DNA of 64,000 bases from positions 74,983,471 through 75,047,470 of the forward strand of contig OZ026527.1 in NCBI GenBank assembly GCA_964019695.1, written 5' to 3'. A program made the position numbers and the translations under genes. Position 1 is the stretch's first letter; the number at the start of each line of letters is the position of its first letter. The stretch is from Loripinus fragilis (taxonomy: Eukaryota > Mollusca > Bivalvia > Lucinida > Lucinidae). A model generated the notes under the pieces. It had not been told where the DNA came from. It made no database searches and saw nothing but the letters and a program-made list of their open reading frames with translations. Shown piece by piece: positions 1 to 13,900 of the stretch.

Positions 1-161
1 GGCTCAATATGACGTAAGTCATTTCTGCTACTTATGATGTTTGTAATTTTTTCTGATTTTGGCGTGGGTTTACCAAAGTCAGCTTCAAAATACAAACTCA
101 GTGATATGCCTGAAAAGTTTTTCACATGTATTTCCAATTACAATGTATTTATATCTCTGAA

Positions 162-419
162 ACATGTGCAGATCCGGAGGGGGACAGGGGGTCCGGACCC
201 CACCCCCTGGAAAATTACAAAAATTTAGGGTTCCTTAGCAATACAGGTCCGGAGCCCCTTAAAATCACAAAGCTACCATTCCAGCTCTCAATGTTGGGTC
301 ATCATCGGCCCGCCAGCGAAACGCCATTTAAATGGCGTTGTGCTGGCGGGCCGTTGATGGCCTGCTTATAGTGGTATTTGGATCCTTCCTCCCAAAAACT
401 TTCTGGATCCGCGCATGTG
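162..419. mobile_element. MITE family B, full copy
   Basis: The ends are inverted: CATGTGCAGATCCGGA on the left and TCTGGATCCGCGCATG on the right. There is an internal palindrome near 301-358 around CGCCATTTAAATGGCG. Related copies or fragments lie at 21282-21778, 23536-23705, 25080-25127, 46560-46668 and 59700-59764. No coding capacity. Confidence 0.75.
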
Positions 420-780
420 AAAATAGTTTAAACCTGTGAGATGCATTTCATCAGGTTGAAACCGTTTGTTTTATACCTACGTACCAGTTATCAGAATGAC
501 GAATTCAAGGGAGAATTTTTTTACACAGATTGAAATATTGAGACACCACAACACACATACAATACATGATAAAACGAGGCATTATTAATAATAAATGTCA
601 AAAGAGATACAAAACATATTTTTTTTTTCAAAAAAAGGTATTTCCTTGCTGATAAGACATTGATGAGTTGCACTGCATTATAAAATCAGCAAACAGTATT
701 CTATTACCATATTGCTGTTATCTTGAAAACATGTGTATGGGTCAGCTCATGATATTTCGTACTTCACCATTTGTAAACTG

Positions 781-876
781 TAAACCCCCAAACGGGTACT
801 TTGGTAAACATTGCAGACCCAGATGAAATGCAGCATCATGCTGCATTTCATCAGGGTCTACATATTGTTTGCTAAG
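781..876. mobile_element. Small foldback element, family E, copy 1
   Basis: A hairpin of AGACCCAGATGAAATGCAGC and its complement, flanked by GGTAAACA and TTGTTTGC. The same hairpin occurs at 5957-6053 and 34703-34790. The stretch 420-780 and the stretch 880-1360 show nothing else I can name. Confidence 0.6.
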
Positions 877-1427
877 ATTCTTTAGGAACAATTTAGTAAA
901 TTATACCAGAGACCCCTTTAAGTACACCAGGGGAAGTTCAATACTTATTGTACCAATATGTATGGGAATATCCATCGGAATACAAAGGGTTAACACATAT
1001 GCACAAAGTATTATATGCCAATAAGGACCAATCCAATATGATCATTAGGATTAGAGGTCTAAATATTGGCCAGTCTTCATCTACATCCATACATTGTGTA
1101 TGCCAGCAGCTAAGGCTCTGGAGAATCAGAGCATTATATGCAGACTCGAATGCCCACTTGTCAATGGGAAAAGTACAAAACTCTCATGTACAGACCCATA
1201 CAAAATAAACATATATGGGACCAGGCATACAACATTTTCACAAAAAAAATACAATAGTTTGATTTAACATCAGAATAACATAGCACAAATATCAATGAAT
1301 TATTTCAGAACATAAACAGTTAGCTTGATACATGTAATTACTTCATAATTATCAGACTGGGTGGTTAGCGATATTGGCCTAGAGTTTATAAAACTGTTCT
1401 CATACTCAACTCAGCTGAGCACAAAAT

Positions 1428-1494
1428 TTATCATGCTCATTAATGTTAAAATGCCAACAATTGTTGGCATTTTAATATTTATTAGCATGATAAA
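1428..1494. repeat. Hairpin, about 32 bp arms
   Basis: TTATCATGCTCATTAATGTT with AAAATGCCAACAA is mirrored by its near-complement. A related hairpin with the same ATGTTAAAATG/CATTTTAATAT core lies at 10033-10092. Flanking CTCAACT/AGTTGAG motifs (near 1405 and 1585) suggest a larger foldback. The stretch 1620-2450 holds nothing recognised. Confidence 0.6.
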
Positions 1495-2460
1495 TATAAC
1501 ATCTGAGAGACTAATAAATATCAAGAAATTTCTGCATTTGTCGGTATTTTAGTTTTTATGAGCAGTTGAAATTTAGTGCTCTGTTGAGTTGAGCATGATA
1601 AAAGTTATATAATACCAGGGCCTGAATTTCACTTCTGAATGCAATTTTTTAAGCAATAAACTGTGTTTCACATCACTAAATATGACGATTTCGATCACAA
1701 AAATACTCATTTGATGATTGGTACCGTTATATTTGCATTCTACGATAATCGTTTTTACACTCTAAAACGTGTTTTGTTTGTTTGCTTTTTCAATATAAAT
1801 ATGTGCATTCTTTATCGCCATCTGCCCGTCGTGATTATAACAGCAAACAAATCTACCATGACCTATCACCATAGTAGATTTGGCTGGTTGCATAGTTAAA
1901 CAACCTTTAGCTTCAAGTTTTTATTTACAAATTGCTCAGCAATTTAAAAATATGGCTGCAGTTGATTTGGTTGCTATAGTTATCCAGTTATGACGTCATT
2001 TATCCAGAAAAGCAATGGTTGCCTGGACTTCTCAGTCAATAGATGGATTTGAGCACCAAACTCTACAGCTGTCAACATTTCCGTTACAAGTATGACAATA
2101 GAAGACGGTTAGTATAACTAATGCGATAATCTAGATTAACATGTACTTGAACAATCAAAAAGCTAGTATATTATGCCTAATTGCAGGATAAATGGGTAGA
2201 CTTCTCTTTAAAACCTATCCACTAAACAAATGACACTAATACAGGGTGCCCAATTCAGGACTCTTAATAAATAGTAGGCCATAAAGCCAACTACAGAACA
2301 AAATATGAAAACTAGAAATCTAGCTATCAATGCTCTTTCAAACAGAAAGGATGAAGTTTACCAAATCTTACATGTCTGTAACTGGATGAAGAATTAAAAT
2401 AATCAAGATCCTGACTTTCAAAAATTGAAATCTTAAATCATACAGAATGCAGCATAATAA

Positions 2461-2661
2461 TGAAGTGGCTCAGTGGTAGAGTGCTTGACTCCAGACCGAG
2501 GGGCAGCGGGTGCGAGCCTCACTGGCGTCACTGCGCTGTGGTCCTTGAGCAAGACACAATTATCCTAGCTTTGTACTGGTTCAACCCAGGACAACCAGTC
2601 CCTGTTTAACTGAAAGATTGTTGATGGGACGTAAGGAATCAAATCAAACAAACAAAAATAA
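2461..2661 (+). mobile_element. tRNA-headed SINE
   Basis: The tRNA-like head has box A (GTGGCTCAGTGGTAGAG) and box B (GGGTGCGAGCCTC). The body reads CCTTGAGCAAGACAC and the tail GATTGTTGATGGGACGTAA, ending in CAAACAAACAAAA. The same family occurs at 35403-35597 and 52485-52675. The head does not fold as a complete tRNA. Confidence 0.7.
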
Positions 2662-2768
2662 TAGGAGTTAAAGCTTTTAATAACGACCAACTGTCTAGGT
2701 GAACTGATACTATCATATTCAGCATATTTCAGTATTTTCTGTGGAATCCTGAATTCAGGAAATTTCTT

Positions 2769-2934
2769 GAAATCTTTAGCCCATGCCATTGTTAAAATAT
2801 AATTTGAATAATACTTTACTGCAAAATGATTTCTTGCTTTGGTGGGGTGTATGAAATCTTTAGCCCATGCTATTGTTAAAATATAATTTGATTAACATTG
2901 TACTACAAAATGATTTCTTGCGTTGGTGGGGTGT
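2769..2934. repeat. Tandem duplication, two 83 bp units
   Basis: GAAATCTTTAGCCCATGC starts both units at 2769 and 2852. The units end with TTCTTGC(T/G)TTGGTGGGGTGTA. Only a few substitutions separate the two units. Confidence 0.85.
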
Positions 2935-3060
2935 ATTTCTGAGCATTGTAATTTATAAATTCTTAGTTTTCTAAGCAAAGCACTCGAAGCTAAGGCTTGG
3001 TAAAACACACAACAAACTGCTACAGAAAACAGTGCATGCATGCAGCCATAATGCTAAAAT

Positions 3061-3287
3061 GGGCCATGACATGAGATTTTCAATAATGTGGTATGTGCGA
3101 CCAGCAAAGGCTCAGACCAGCCTGCGCATACGCGCAGTCCGGTCAGAGCCTTTGCTCGTCGCTTGAATATTCTATAATTGTAAAGCAACTGACAGAACAT
3201 CATTTGGAGTTTCTAAGTGTAACAGGAGGCTGCACAGGATTGTCTGAGTCCACACTTATCAGCATGTAAATCTCATGTCATGACTCA
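3061..3287. mobile_element. MITE family A, copy 1
   Basis: About 230 bp, with inverted ends (GCCATGACATGAGATTTTC and its complement) and an internal palindrome around CAGCCTGCGCATACGCGCAG. The family has nine recognisable longer copies in the window, in both orientations, plus degraded ones. It is non-coding. Confidence 0.85.
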
Positions 3288-3899
3288 AATACCTTTGCAA
3301 TCAAAGAGAGACTGCTGAAACAAGCAGTGTCCCTTCTTTAAAATGGACACTAAAAAGATATAATTGAACACTAAACAGTAAACAACCTGCGAAATGTACA
3401 AAATATGAAACTTTTGCAATTTTGCTAACATTTCATTTTTTGTACCTTTCTGGAGAGAGATACAGCACACTTGACCAATCACACGTTTTTTTCTTTCTTT
3501 TAAAGATTTTGTCAGCTCATGTGTTCAAGTTTGAACAAAGTGCATCTGAAGTGCAACTGTACACTTCTATAGAGTTGCAAAACAACCTTGTATACGACAG
3601 ATACCAGTGATTCTGCAAGTTTGAACTTTATTTTTGATTGAAGGAGACCCATTGTTTTGGTAGGGAAAGCGCTCATGATTTGAATGGTTTCAACATTATC
3701 TTTGAACTTTACTGAGGTATCCACATTAGCACTAACTCTCAATGAAGTTGCACTCTTCTTATTAATAAATGTATTTGCTAATCTGCGAAGTGCAATGTTA
3801 ACATTGTACATTTTAAAGTGAATGGATATACAGTATACCTGTGTAAAACATCTTCCCTCACAAAGACCGATTTTTTTAAGACCAATTATCGCTGAATGC

Positions 3900-3955
3900 A
3901 GGTCAAAAGTATTGCAGAATATTCCAAGGGGAGCATTCTGCAATACTTTTGACCT
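3900..3955. repeat. Perfect hairpin, 21 bp arms
   Basis: AGGTCAAAAGTATTGCAGAA(T) is followed, after a 14 nt loop, by its exact complement. It lies about 800 bp downstream of the ceramide synthase stop codon. Confidence 0.85.
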
Positions 3956-4466
3956 TCATCAAGCTACCATTTGTCATTAAGATCTTTGTTTGGTCTATAT
4001 TTGAGTGGCCGTTTTACACAGGTTTTACTGTACTAACGAACTGTTTTCCAGTAAAGACACTTTCTTATGGTATAAGTGAAGCATTGAATTCTCTTCAATG
4101 CAAACAATAATCCTTACTGCGCAAGTGTGCCCTGTGCATAATGGGTGAATTGGCCGATTCATAATCGGACATTCAAAATGGAGTTATATGGCACGTTCAT
4201 GCGCTAGAAATATGCAGTCTTCCTTATTGAATATTATTCCATTTGAACAGAATTGATCTTCGTGAATGCAGTAAGAATCACTGTTAATCCTTATCATCTT
4301 TGATATTTTTATGTACTATATTCCTCCCCAATTATTATTATCTTATTACCTTGCTTGATTCCTGTGATTGGCATGCGCAGCCAGAAGTCTGGAAAAGATT
4401 AACACATTAAAGGGAAACTACTTGATCAAGCAGTAATAATCATCAATTGCATCCCTTTTCAAAATT

Positions 4467-4532
4467 GGAACTTCTCTTAAAGGAAAGAATTTGCTCCCAG
4501 AGGAGCAAATTCTTTCCCTTATGAGTAGTTCC
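4467..4532. repeat. Hairpin, about 31 bp arms
   Basis: GGAACTTCTCTTAAAGGAAA continuing GAATTTGCTCC is mirrored with few mismatches. It lies between the candidate poly(A) signal and family A copy 1, probably in the 3' flank. Confidence 0.8.
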
Positions 4533-4590
4533 TTATAGTACGGAAAATTACTTTTACAAGATAAGGTGACCTCCCTTGAATGTTACTATT

Positions 4591-4596
4591 TTTATT
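4591..4596 (-). promoter_or_regulatory. Candidate poly(A) signal of the ceramide synthase gene
   Basis: AATAAA on the minus strand about 165 nt past the stop codon. Another AATAAA overlaps the last codons (near 4765-4770) and is probably coincidental. No transcript end can be proven from sequence alone. Confidence 0.35.
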
Positions 4597-4760
4597 ACGC
4601 ATGTGCGTAATGGCATAATGGGAGCTATGCCAATGTACAAATAAAGTGGAAAATGGTGTTATTCAAAACCAGCTGGCTACTCTTAAGCCATATATTTGTT
4701 TTCTAAGCAGGATGTTTTCGAATTAAGCATTGTAAGGGTTTTGCATGCGATTTTCTAGCT

Positions 4761-4940
4761 CTAATGTTTATTGTCAGCTGTTATCGTAGATGGACCATTT
4801 AACTGTTTCTGAACTGTGGCAGAATTAGTGGCAGAGCTGGTTCCATTGGATTTACTACTTCCCCTTATTGTTCCATTCGTCTCTCTGCTCTTTGCTGGTT
4901 CCCCATCTGAGTCTTCAGAATCACTTCGTACATCACGGAC
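4761..4940 (-). CDS. CERS: Ceramide synthase coding exon 10 (acidic tail, stop)
   Basis: Encodes VRDVRSDSEDSDGEP followed by a Ser/Thr/Asn-rich tail ending STITADNKH and TAG at 4763-4761. D-RSD-E-SD is the cytosolic acidic serine cluster that casein kinase 2 phosphorylates in mammalian homologues; here Ser341, Ser343 and Ser346 sit in it. The acceptor is CCTCAG|G. Confidence 0.95.
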   Translation of the reverse strand, partial: VRDVRSDSEDSDGEPAKSRETNGTIRGSSKSNGTSSATNSATVQKQLNGPSTITADNKH

Positions 4941-7900
4941 CTGAGGTATAGAACAAGAAATAAAGCTTTAAAAAACTTTGTCACTTCTTCCTTGGGGGTT
5001 TTAGAAAATGAGTAGGTGGGTGGCCACCTTTTTTATTTTTGCATCTTCATGATGCTTAAGACATAAGACAAATTTTATTTAAAGTCGGAGAGTATAAACA
5101 GAGATAACCTTATATAGCTATGTATAGCTATTTACCGACTATGTAATAGTTTATGGTAGGTAATATATATGCTTATAACTTGGCTACTCAGAAACAAGCT
5201 TGTTTTTATATTATATAGCCAAACATTGCCATAAAAAGAGTGAAATCAAACAAATATTAGTGATATAAAATAGAAGACATATGAGCCGCCAACAATGTGG
5301 CATTCTGTTCAGTCCCCTTATAAGCTTAGAACCTCCAAATGTTTTTCGTTCAGTAGCTTAACACTGATAGAATATTCAAACCACTAGCAAAGGCTCTGAT
5401 CAGACTGCGTGTATGCGCAGTCTGATCTGAGTCTTTGCTTGGTTGCACATCCCACACTATTCTACGTTATTCTACCCAAATGTTTTATATCCCCAAAATT
5501 ATACTTTTGTTACAACTGATGGAAATGTACAATGTATGAATACTGCTAAAATTGTAAGTAGTATGGCCATTGATGATGTGAAAGACGTTGTGAAATATGG
5601 TACATGCTCAGACTTCACGTAGCGAGGACGTGGTTGAATCAGCACCTGCTATGGACACAGCAAGGGCAGCATAAATGTAGTATAAACGGTGGGTGGTCTT
5701 TATGGACTTAAGTGTAGTAGCAACTCAGTGTGGTCGACAAAGATACATCGCATTTTCACTGCATGAAGCAGTGTTTATAATATTGATAAGAACGACCTCC
5801 ATGTCTTTGTCTGAGTGGGATGGTGCTCTTGAGCATTAATTATATTTTGATTTTATTAAATGGTAGATCATAACCTGCATGTTTGCGTTGTTAGGACATA
5901 TGCAGACAATTTTTTCCAAAATTTCAATGAAAAATAATAGTTTACCTTTTCAAGACTGGATACCCCTAAATAGGTACCTTAGCAAACACCAAAGACCCAG
6001 ATAAATCGATGCTAAATGCTGCATTTCATCAGGATCTGCACTGTTTGCTAAGTCAAATTCGATACTCAGATAAAGAAATACAATATTTCTTTTAAAAAAA
6101 TAATCTGTGATGCCTCCTGGACCATCCTGACTTTATTGTATGTTGCTTTATGGAAACTACCCTCTGGTGGGAAAAGGGTTAATGAAATATTTATACATAC
6201 CTGACCTTGTTTAAACTTATTGACTACAATGCGTAGTATCATGTAAGTCCATAAAATATGTAGAACCTGTAGGGTATATAGTAGAATGTTGAAGAACACA
6301 TGGCTACCAAATGTCTTATCTATTATGTAATAAGGTTCTACTGTCGTGCAGTATAGGACTCTGTAAAAGTAAAATAATAGAGAGGTTAGAGAAAACGAAC
6401 TTGTCACATGTACATGTAAAGAGAGTTTGTGGAAAACGTCATCAGTTTTTGTTGAAGTTCTACAAGTTCAAATTTCTATCTACTGGTTTTACAATTAATG
6501 CCTCGGTTACATTTGCCTTACGACAAGTATACGATGCCCCTACGATGTCCAAATCACCGTTTCCGTATGGCCTCCGCAGGAAGACCTTGCAATCATCGTA
6601 CGGGTTTACGGGCATCGTGGCCTCTACGATTTTGGTTAACTCCGCACAATGACATCTCTGAAAACATCGTAAACCCGTAGCCTGTAGACACATCACAGTG
6701 ACATCATACGATCTCGGTACGGGGACCGAACGGTGATCCTGAGGACAACACAGGGTTTTAGATTGTCATTTTGGCCAAAAATGATCGTAGACTCTTGCGA
6801 TAGTCGTAAGCAGCCCGCAATGTCGCCGCACGATACCCTTGATTGGCCAATAAAATAGTACGGACATCGGACAGTCATCCTGCGGTAACCCCAAGGCAAT
6901 GGCACAATGATCGTGCGGATGCCTTGCGACGTGTCAACAATTTGCAGACGGGTATATAGGTTATCATTAGCTGTTTGTTTCATTTCAATATTTGTCTTCA
7001 GGCGATGTCTCTAATACCACCACTCAGTGTGACTCAATGTGGACTCAGTTCAGTTTGCTGATGGAAGCAGTCTAATCAGGGCCCGTAGAGTATGCATCCA
7101 TGATGAAATTGTCTGAAGTGCAACTGAAAATATGCACCTAACGTGAAATGTTTATGCATTTTTGTATATAAAATGCTGTTAGGATAAAGGGTTTAAAAAT
7201 GAGATAAGATTAATAAAAAGTCCAGATATATTTTTTGTGATTTATAACTCTGGGATTTGAATTTGAGTATTACTTCAAGGAATAAAACATATGGGTCTCG
7301 TAGTGACACCATGTGACTAGTTCGAACATTGAAATTTAAATGTACGAATATTCTACAAAAAAATATTTTACTGAATACGAATGGCAAATGTGCTGACCAG
7401 GCCGGGTGGAAGAAAGCGCATTCTGGTCAGTACCTTTGTTGTTCGCATGCAACGACTTCATTTTTGCTTATGACAAAGATTTTACATTTGTATGTGGTGC
7501 TGGCCATAAGTGCCTTTGGATAATTAAACTGAATAAAACCATAATAAGCGTTTTAGTCTACGCTGAATCTGCGATACAATACAATTAAAGCATCTTTATA
7601 TTTTCAATTAAATTGATACTTTTCGAATTATAAAAGTGTACTATAAAAAGAGGGTTGCTGTAATATTCTGTGATTTAAACTTTACAAAAACTGCAGAACT
7701 AAAATATTTATATTAAAATATACACAAACGTATCACGCTGTTCCATACCTAAGGACCATGTTCAACTAAAAACACTAGCCTCTTCATAGCACGATTTATG
7801 ATCACATGACTTTGAAACACAGTTTAAATGGAATCCAAAAATGAACATGGATGGCTGTTTAAATCCATGCAAATAATTACATGACAATTGCACAGTCAGC

Positions 7901-10900
7901 GTACCGACTCCTTGCGACTTCCGCAAGGTCATCGTACGGGCATCGTGCGATTTATTAAGGGAGGTCGTGAAGATAACACGATAATTGTACGATGACCTTT
8001 TGGTTGTCGTACGATACTGGCAAGGTGTCTGTAAGGTTTTGCCACCGAAAGAAATCGTAAGGTGATCGTAAGCAATGTAAACACATACGTCGTAGCTTAT
8101 AGCCGCCTACAATGCCAAAAAAATTGTAGGGAAAATCGTAGACAACTAAATCGTAGGACGACCATGGCAAATGTAACCGAGGCATAAAATACAATTACAA
8201 TTAAGAAATTTCAACTTTTTTAAAAAGAATTCCAACTAGAAATCTAAGTAACAATAATGCTATGCATCATTGTAACTTGGATTTCTAGAGGATTTTTTTT
8301 TTTCAAAAAGTGAATAGCATCATTGTAACTCATTGTAACTTGGATTTCTAGTTGAAATCATTTTTAAAAAAGTGAATTTTGAGGCTTTTGTAGTCTTTGT
8401 TGTCTATAAAAGTATTCGTAAATGAAATATAATGTCCTTTTTTCTTAAATATATTTGATTCCATCGATCAGAAACCTTTCTGATAAGCTTGTGGGTTTCT
8501 ATATATTTGCGAAAAAATCTTAATAGGACTTCATGGATTTGTGCGCTCATGTTCAGAATGTGATAAGCAGAACGTTGCACCCTTACTTAGTTTCTATAGT
8601 ACAGCTCTCCTTTCTCCTAATAAACTCCTAATTAAATACTACTATCAGCCAGCCCATGAATTGTTCATACTATCTGATAAGTGACTAGCAAAGTCTTTCA
8701 TGAACTTGCATATGGACGTGTCCTCATGAAATATATTAACATCTAGATTTTCTAGTTAGCTAGCAATGAGCGTTTAATGGTTTATATGTTAATGTAAAGT
8801 ATACCGAAATGCCACAAGCTCCAGTTTCATTTTTTTTCTTTCAACAAATTTTCCAGTTTAAATCCATTTTTGCAGAATATATAACTGACATTTGCCAACA
8901 GTACAAACTTGGCTTCTTGCAAAATGAAACCTTGATTAAAGAGTTATCTCTATTGATCTTATAATTGTTACAACGGGTGTACTTACCTGTTCACAGTATA
9001 ACTCATTACTGTCTTAATGTGTCTAAACGTGGAACTAGTGTGTGGTTACAAAATGAAGTCTAGTATTTACCCTAGTCTTTTTTTTATGAACATGATAGCA
9101 TTTTTAAATTGAACATTCATACATTTATCTCTTTTGCAGCTAAACAAAGAGCGCATCTATAAGTCTAATATTATCAATACCTCTTTATTTCGGTAATACT
9201 TCTCTTTACAGATCTTTTCCTTTATGCTTTTTAATCCTTTTTCCTTTTATTTGTATGAGCCGTTTCTATTGTTTTCAAGAACAATAGGTTATATGTGCAA
9301 TTGATTAGTAACCTTGTGGGCATCATTTTCGACGTTCAGTATACGTTTTTTTATAGCTGGGTTGAACCAATACTTACACATAAGGATATACAATCAATCT
9401 TGATATTGTCCATACAACTATAAAAATCACGAAAAACATGTCTGTGGCGGATTCCTTCTTCGTGTATATAGACAGTTTCGTCAGCTGGAATTAAAAGACA
9501 AACACTCCCTAATATAGCTCTAGTCTAGCTACAATGTAAGTGGAGTTTTCTGATAACTATTTTCTTTTTTCTCCACACAACCTTTATTGGAAGTTTCTCA
9601 ATGAGGCATTCTAATGAGAGCCAATAATATGAGCCGCAACATATGATTTTTAAAAATGTGGTATTTTAACAAGTGCAGACTCAGACCAGCCTATGCAGCC
9701 CCCTTGTAAACATAGAAACTCTACATGCTGTTTGGTCAGTAGCTTAACACTCATAGAATATTCAAGCAACCAGCAAAGGCTCTGATCAGACTGCACGTAT
9801 GCGCAAGCTGATCTGAGGCTTTGCTGGTCTCAAATACCACATTGTTGGTAATCCCAAGTCGCTGCTCAATTATATTCCAATAGAGAATTGAGAAAAATAT
9901 TACCATTTTTGTAGCCCAAGGTTATAAAACATTTAACGTGTTCATCTCACATGAGCATGAAATTTCAAGGGCTCGTAAAAACTAAAATGCTGAAACTGTA
10001 GACTTTACTTGCTTTAAAACCCTCAGATGTTGTGTTTATCCTGCCACTAAATGTTAAAATGATAACAATTTGTGGCATTTTAATATCAATGGGCAGGATA
10101 AAATTTGTACATAGTTGAGTTTAGTTTGAAAATGTTTCATATCCTTTAGGCTATTGTAAATAGCCACTACAGGCACAAAAGCCACTGGTATAATCCTGAG
10201 TTGAAGCCTTGCATGGTATTATTTTGTCCCATTTCATTTGATGTTAATAGGTCAATAATAAATTGGCATGAATGTTAGATTCATTTAAAACATCACATTA
10301 AAATTACTTTGAAATTGCATTTTAGCAAGAGAAGTACATAAGTAAATGCCAAGTTATTATGGATGTCATTGAATAAAGTTACCTAAATGATTTGCATCTT
10401 CAATACATTAGGGTATTACCGATTTTAATAGTTCACTCCCAGATATGACTTCATATGAGTGAATAATTGTCATATAATCAATAAGTAAATGTATCTCATC
10501 AGAAAAAAGGCTATCATGTGCATACAACACCACTTCATGTCACACGGTTTTCATGATATGACTGTACAATCCTTCCAACACGCATTGTAACATTGTACTT
10601 CCAAAGTGATGTCAGAACGCACCGTGATTCCACATGGTCAAGCTGTAATGCCAATGGCAGCAATGGTCACCACTGCAGAATATACATGGAGGATCTTACA
10701 TGATTGCTCATGTTTTATTGAATTTATTAAACGAGTTACGGAAAAGCCTCGCATTTTATCTCTTTTTCGCAACGAGTTTGATAAATTCAATAATACAGGA
10801 CAGCGAATGTAAGATTCTACTTATCAAAGGACATTAAGAATCTCATTTCTGGCGTTAAAACGTTATAAGTTTGTCATTATGAATGCAACGTTGTTATGGA

Positions 10901-13900
10901 CGTCATAACGTTTCCCAATAATCTGTAAACGACTAGTGGTTTATCGATTTTATTATGTAGCGTCATATTACTCTTAGACGCCATGTCATATGATAAATTG
11001 ATATACTCATTATGTAATAAATACACTGTTGGCTTGTTTCAGTTGTCATAAAGTGTTATTGCAAACTCTACTTAGTCATATTGACCCTGGCTTTGTGGCT
11101 GAACTCAAAAACCATCTCAACATAATAATTATATATTAGCAAACCAACAACAACACAAACAAACTAAACTGTTATTTGTGCTCAGACAACAACTTGTTAC
11201 ATATGACCAAAACATTAAAACAAACTCTGATAACTTTCACTTATACACATGAATCTCACTGTTTGTGTGGTGTTGTGTCTATACACATGATTACTTATAG
11301 TACTGCTTCTGCACAAAATAAAACATCCCACCATGACTGAATAAATGTTACTTGGATGTAAAGTATCAAAACTAAGCAAAAAGTTCTCATGATCTTACCG
11401 ATAGCCAAGTGTCTGCTGCATCATGGACTACGAGTACCAGAGTGCCGATTCTCACAAAGTTCAACACCCAGGAGAAATACATAAGAAGAATAGTTGCAGC
11501 ATGATGAATCATCATCTCAGTAAAGTCCTGAAATAAAGAAAAAACTAGAATGGCTCCAGTCCTTCAAACAATTTTTCATCAATGTGTCATAAACTTGTTG
11601 CTAGTCTTACTCTGATGGCTCTGTTTTAAGCTTAAAGCAGAGCCATCAAAGTAAGACTAGCTACACGTTTATGATATAACGCATGGATAAAAAAATTGTT
11701 TAAAGGACTTGAGCTAGTCTAAAAAAAAGAAACGTATATTATCTATTTAACACAAACTGTACGGCTAGAGAAGGAAAAAGGAAATACATTTTTTTGGAAT
11801 TCTCTTTAGCTGGAATCCATACATGTCGACGTACAAAAAAAAGTACAAGTGGAAGAAATATTGAGATAAATTTGATCTGAAGGCATACTTCTGAACATTT
11901 TTTATTTACTACAAAATTTCCCAGAAAGAGGAAATAGACCAATATTACTTCAAAGTTCAAAAGATACAGGAAATACACTTTGTGATCTGAGGAAATACAC
12001 TTTGTGATCTATTATGATTTATATTTCTCAATCATGGAAATTTAAAGATGTTATCATTACTCCTTCGCGATTAGGGTGACCCTTATTCCGCCAATATTTG
12101 GTCAAAGTATACACTTAGAAAAAAGAAAATTAAGATATACTTTTAAACATAGCCTTTTACCATAGTTATTATTGGACTGAGAAACATAGCACACTATTCT
12201 CACAAGTAAGGATATGCAAGAGACAACAGACTCCCATTGCTGGTTGCAGTGGGACTACCAAAGAATCATAGGACTATAACACAGCAAAATACAGCATTTA
12301 CACTATGCATAAGCTTAAGCAGGTGCTAGGGGGGTGCCTAGATTTACCGAAAAGACCCAAATTACCGGAAAGACCGCCGAAATACCGGAAAGACCAAAGA
12401 ATAATAGGGAATTAAAATATGCTATCCACTAAGTGTAAATGCTAAGTTATGCATTAACCATTTTGGGACTAAAAGTATGTTGTATGTTTATTGCCAATAT
12501 AATTATATCGTTTTAAATATTTAACCCTCTCTTCCAATCTTGTTATTCAAAGAAATGACAAATTGGATTAAGGCCCAATTAAAGGACCCTTGTTAACCCC
12601 TACTGATAACTTAAAATCCCAATCAACGTGTCAATTATGGGGAACTAACCAGCAACTAACACCAAGAACTAACAACCGAATCAATGTAAATGATTAGTAA
12701 AGGTTGACATACCAGTAATTGAATAGTTGACACTGCATATATTTTTTGCAAACTTATCTCGTATTCCAAGTGTTTACTAAAATATGTTTATTTGAATTTT
12801 GAAATAAACTTTTGAGATTTTTATTCTGTAATGTTCAATTTCTGTATTGTCCACTACATATAAACAACATATACATTTTATTATATTTATTAATCAATAA
12901 TCACCAATCAATGTTTCCCTATTATTCTTTGGTCTTTCCGGTATATCGGCGTTCTTTCCGGTAATTCTGGTCTTTCCAGTAAATCTAGGTACAGGTGCTA
13001 GGGGACATTAGAATTGTTGCACTTTCCTAGTTCTCATGAAAAGACTCAATAAAACCGAGTCTGCTGTTTTCTGTTATTGTAGGTTCTCTGTACTTCTGAA
13101 TGATCCGTTTTTTTTCCAGATTATTTACTGTTCCTGAGTTCTGCAGTCGTCTTATCTTACGAGGGGCGTTCAATATGTAATGAAAACAGCCCAGTATATC
13201 CCAAAGTTTTATATTTACACACTTCATAATTACTTTTATTTAAAGGTCTGTGTGTTGGCTGAATGAATTTAAAATTGCAGTTGTCCAGCTCCTTATCTAA
13301 TTTACACAAGCCACTTTCAAGATAAGCTACTGAAGATCACTGAGATATGTTTTAAAACAATATTTTCAAAAGCAGATAACTACATGAACGAGGGATGTTT
13401 TCATTCTGATTCTTTGTGTGGTAAATATTCATACGAGGGGCATTTGGAAAGGTCTTAGCATGGTCTTTTATCTCAGTAACCGATTTACAAAACCTATCAT
13501 GTTTGGTATCATTTTAAAGAGCCATCTTTCCTCTATGTTAAGGCACAAATTTCATGAGGATATTATAATGCAGAAACGAAAAATATTGTTGTGAATACAT
13601 GTACTGTATGTATACTGGAACACGCAAAATTTCAGTGGAAAATATAACATTTTACCTTTTGAAAAGTGTGCAGAACATTAAAAATAGTTCATGAAATTAG
13701 ATAATTTTGCACCATTTGGTATAGGCCACAATCTGGTACAGTTATCATACAATTGATTACTGAGTTGGATGTTTCTAATAACTAAATATCGGAACAGCAA
13801 TACCAAAGCCATCTAGAAAGCAAAGCAATGCACTAGTTTTTTCGACTAAAAATCTCATGTCACAATGCACATATTTTGAAAATATTTTACGGACAGTAGT

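Noticed and set aside
3512..3943. 143-residue minus-strand open frame downstream of the ceramide synthase
   Set aside because: No recognisable domain; it ends in a hairpin repeat and has an ordinary AT-rich composition. Probably chance.
13158..13405. Second mariner-like element beginning TTACGAGGGGCGTTC
   Set aside because: Only one end is seen; the later CGAGGGATGTTTTC is in the wrong orientation to be the other end.
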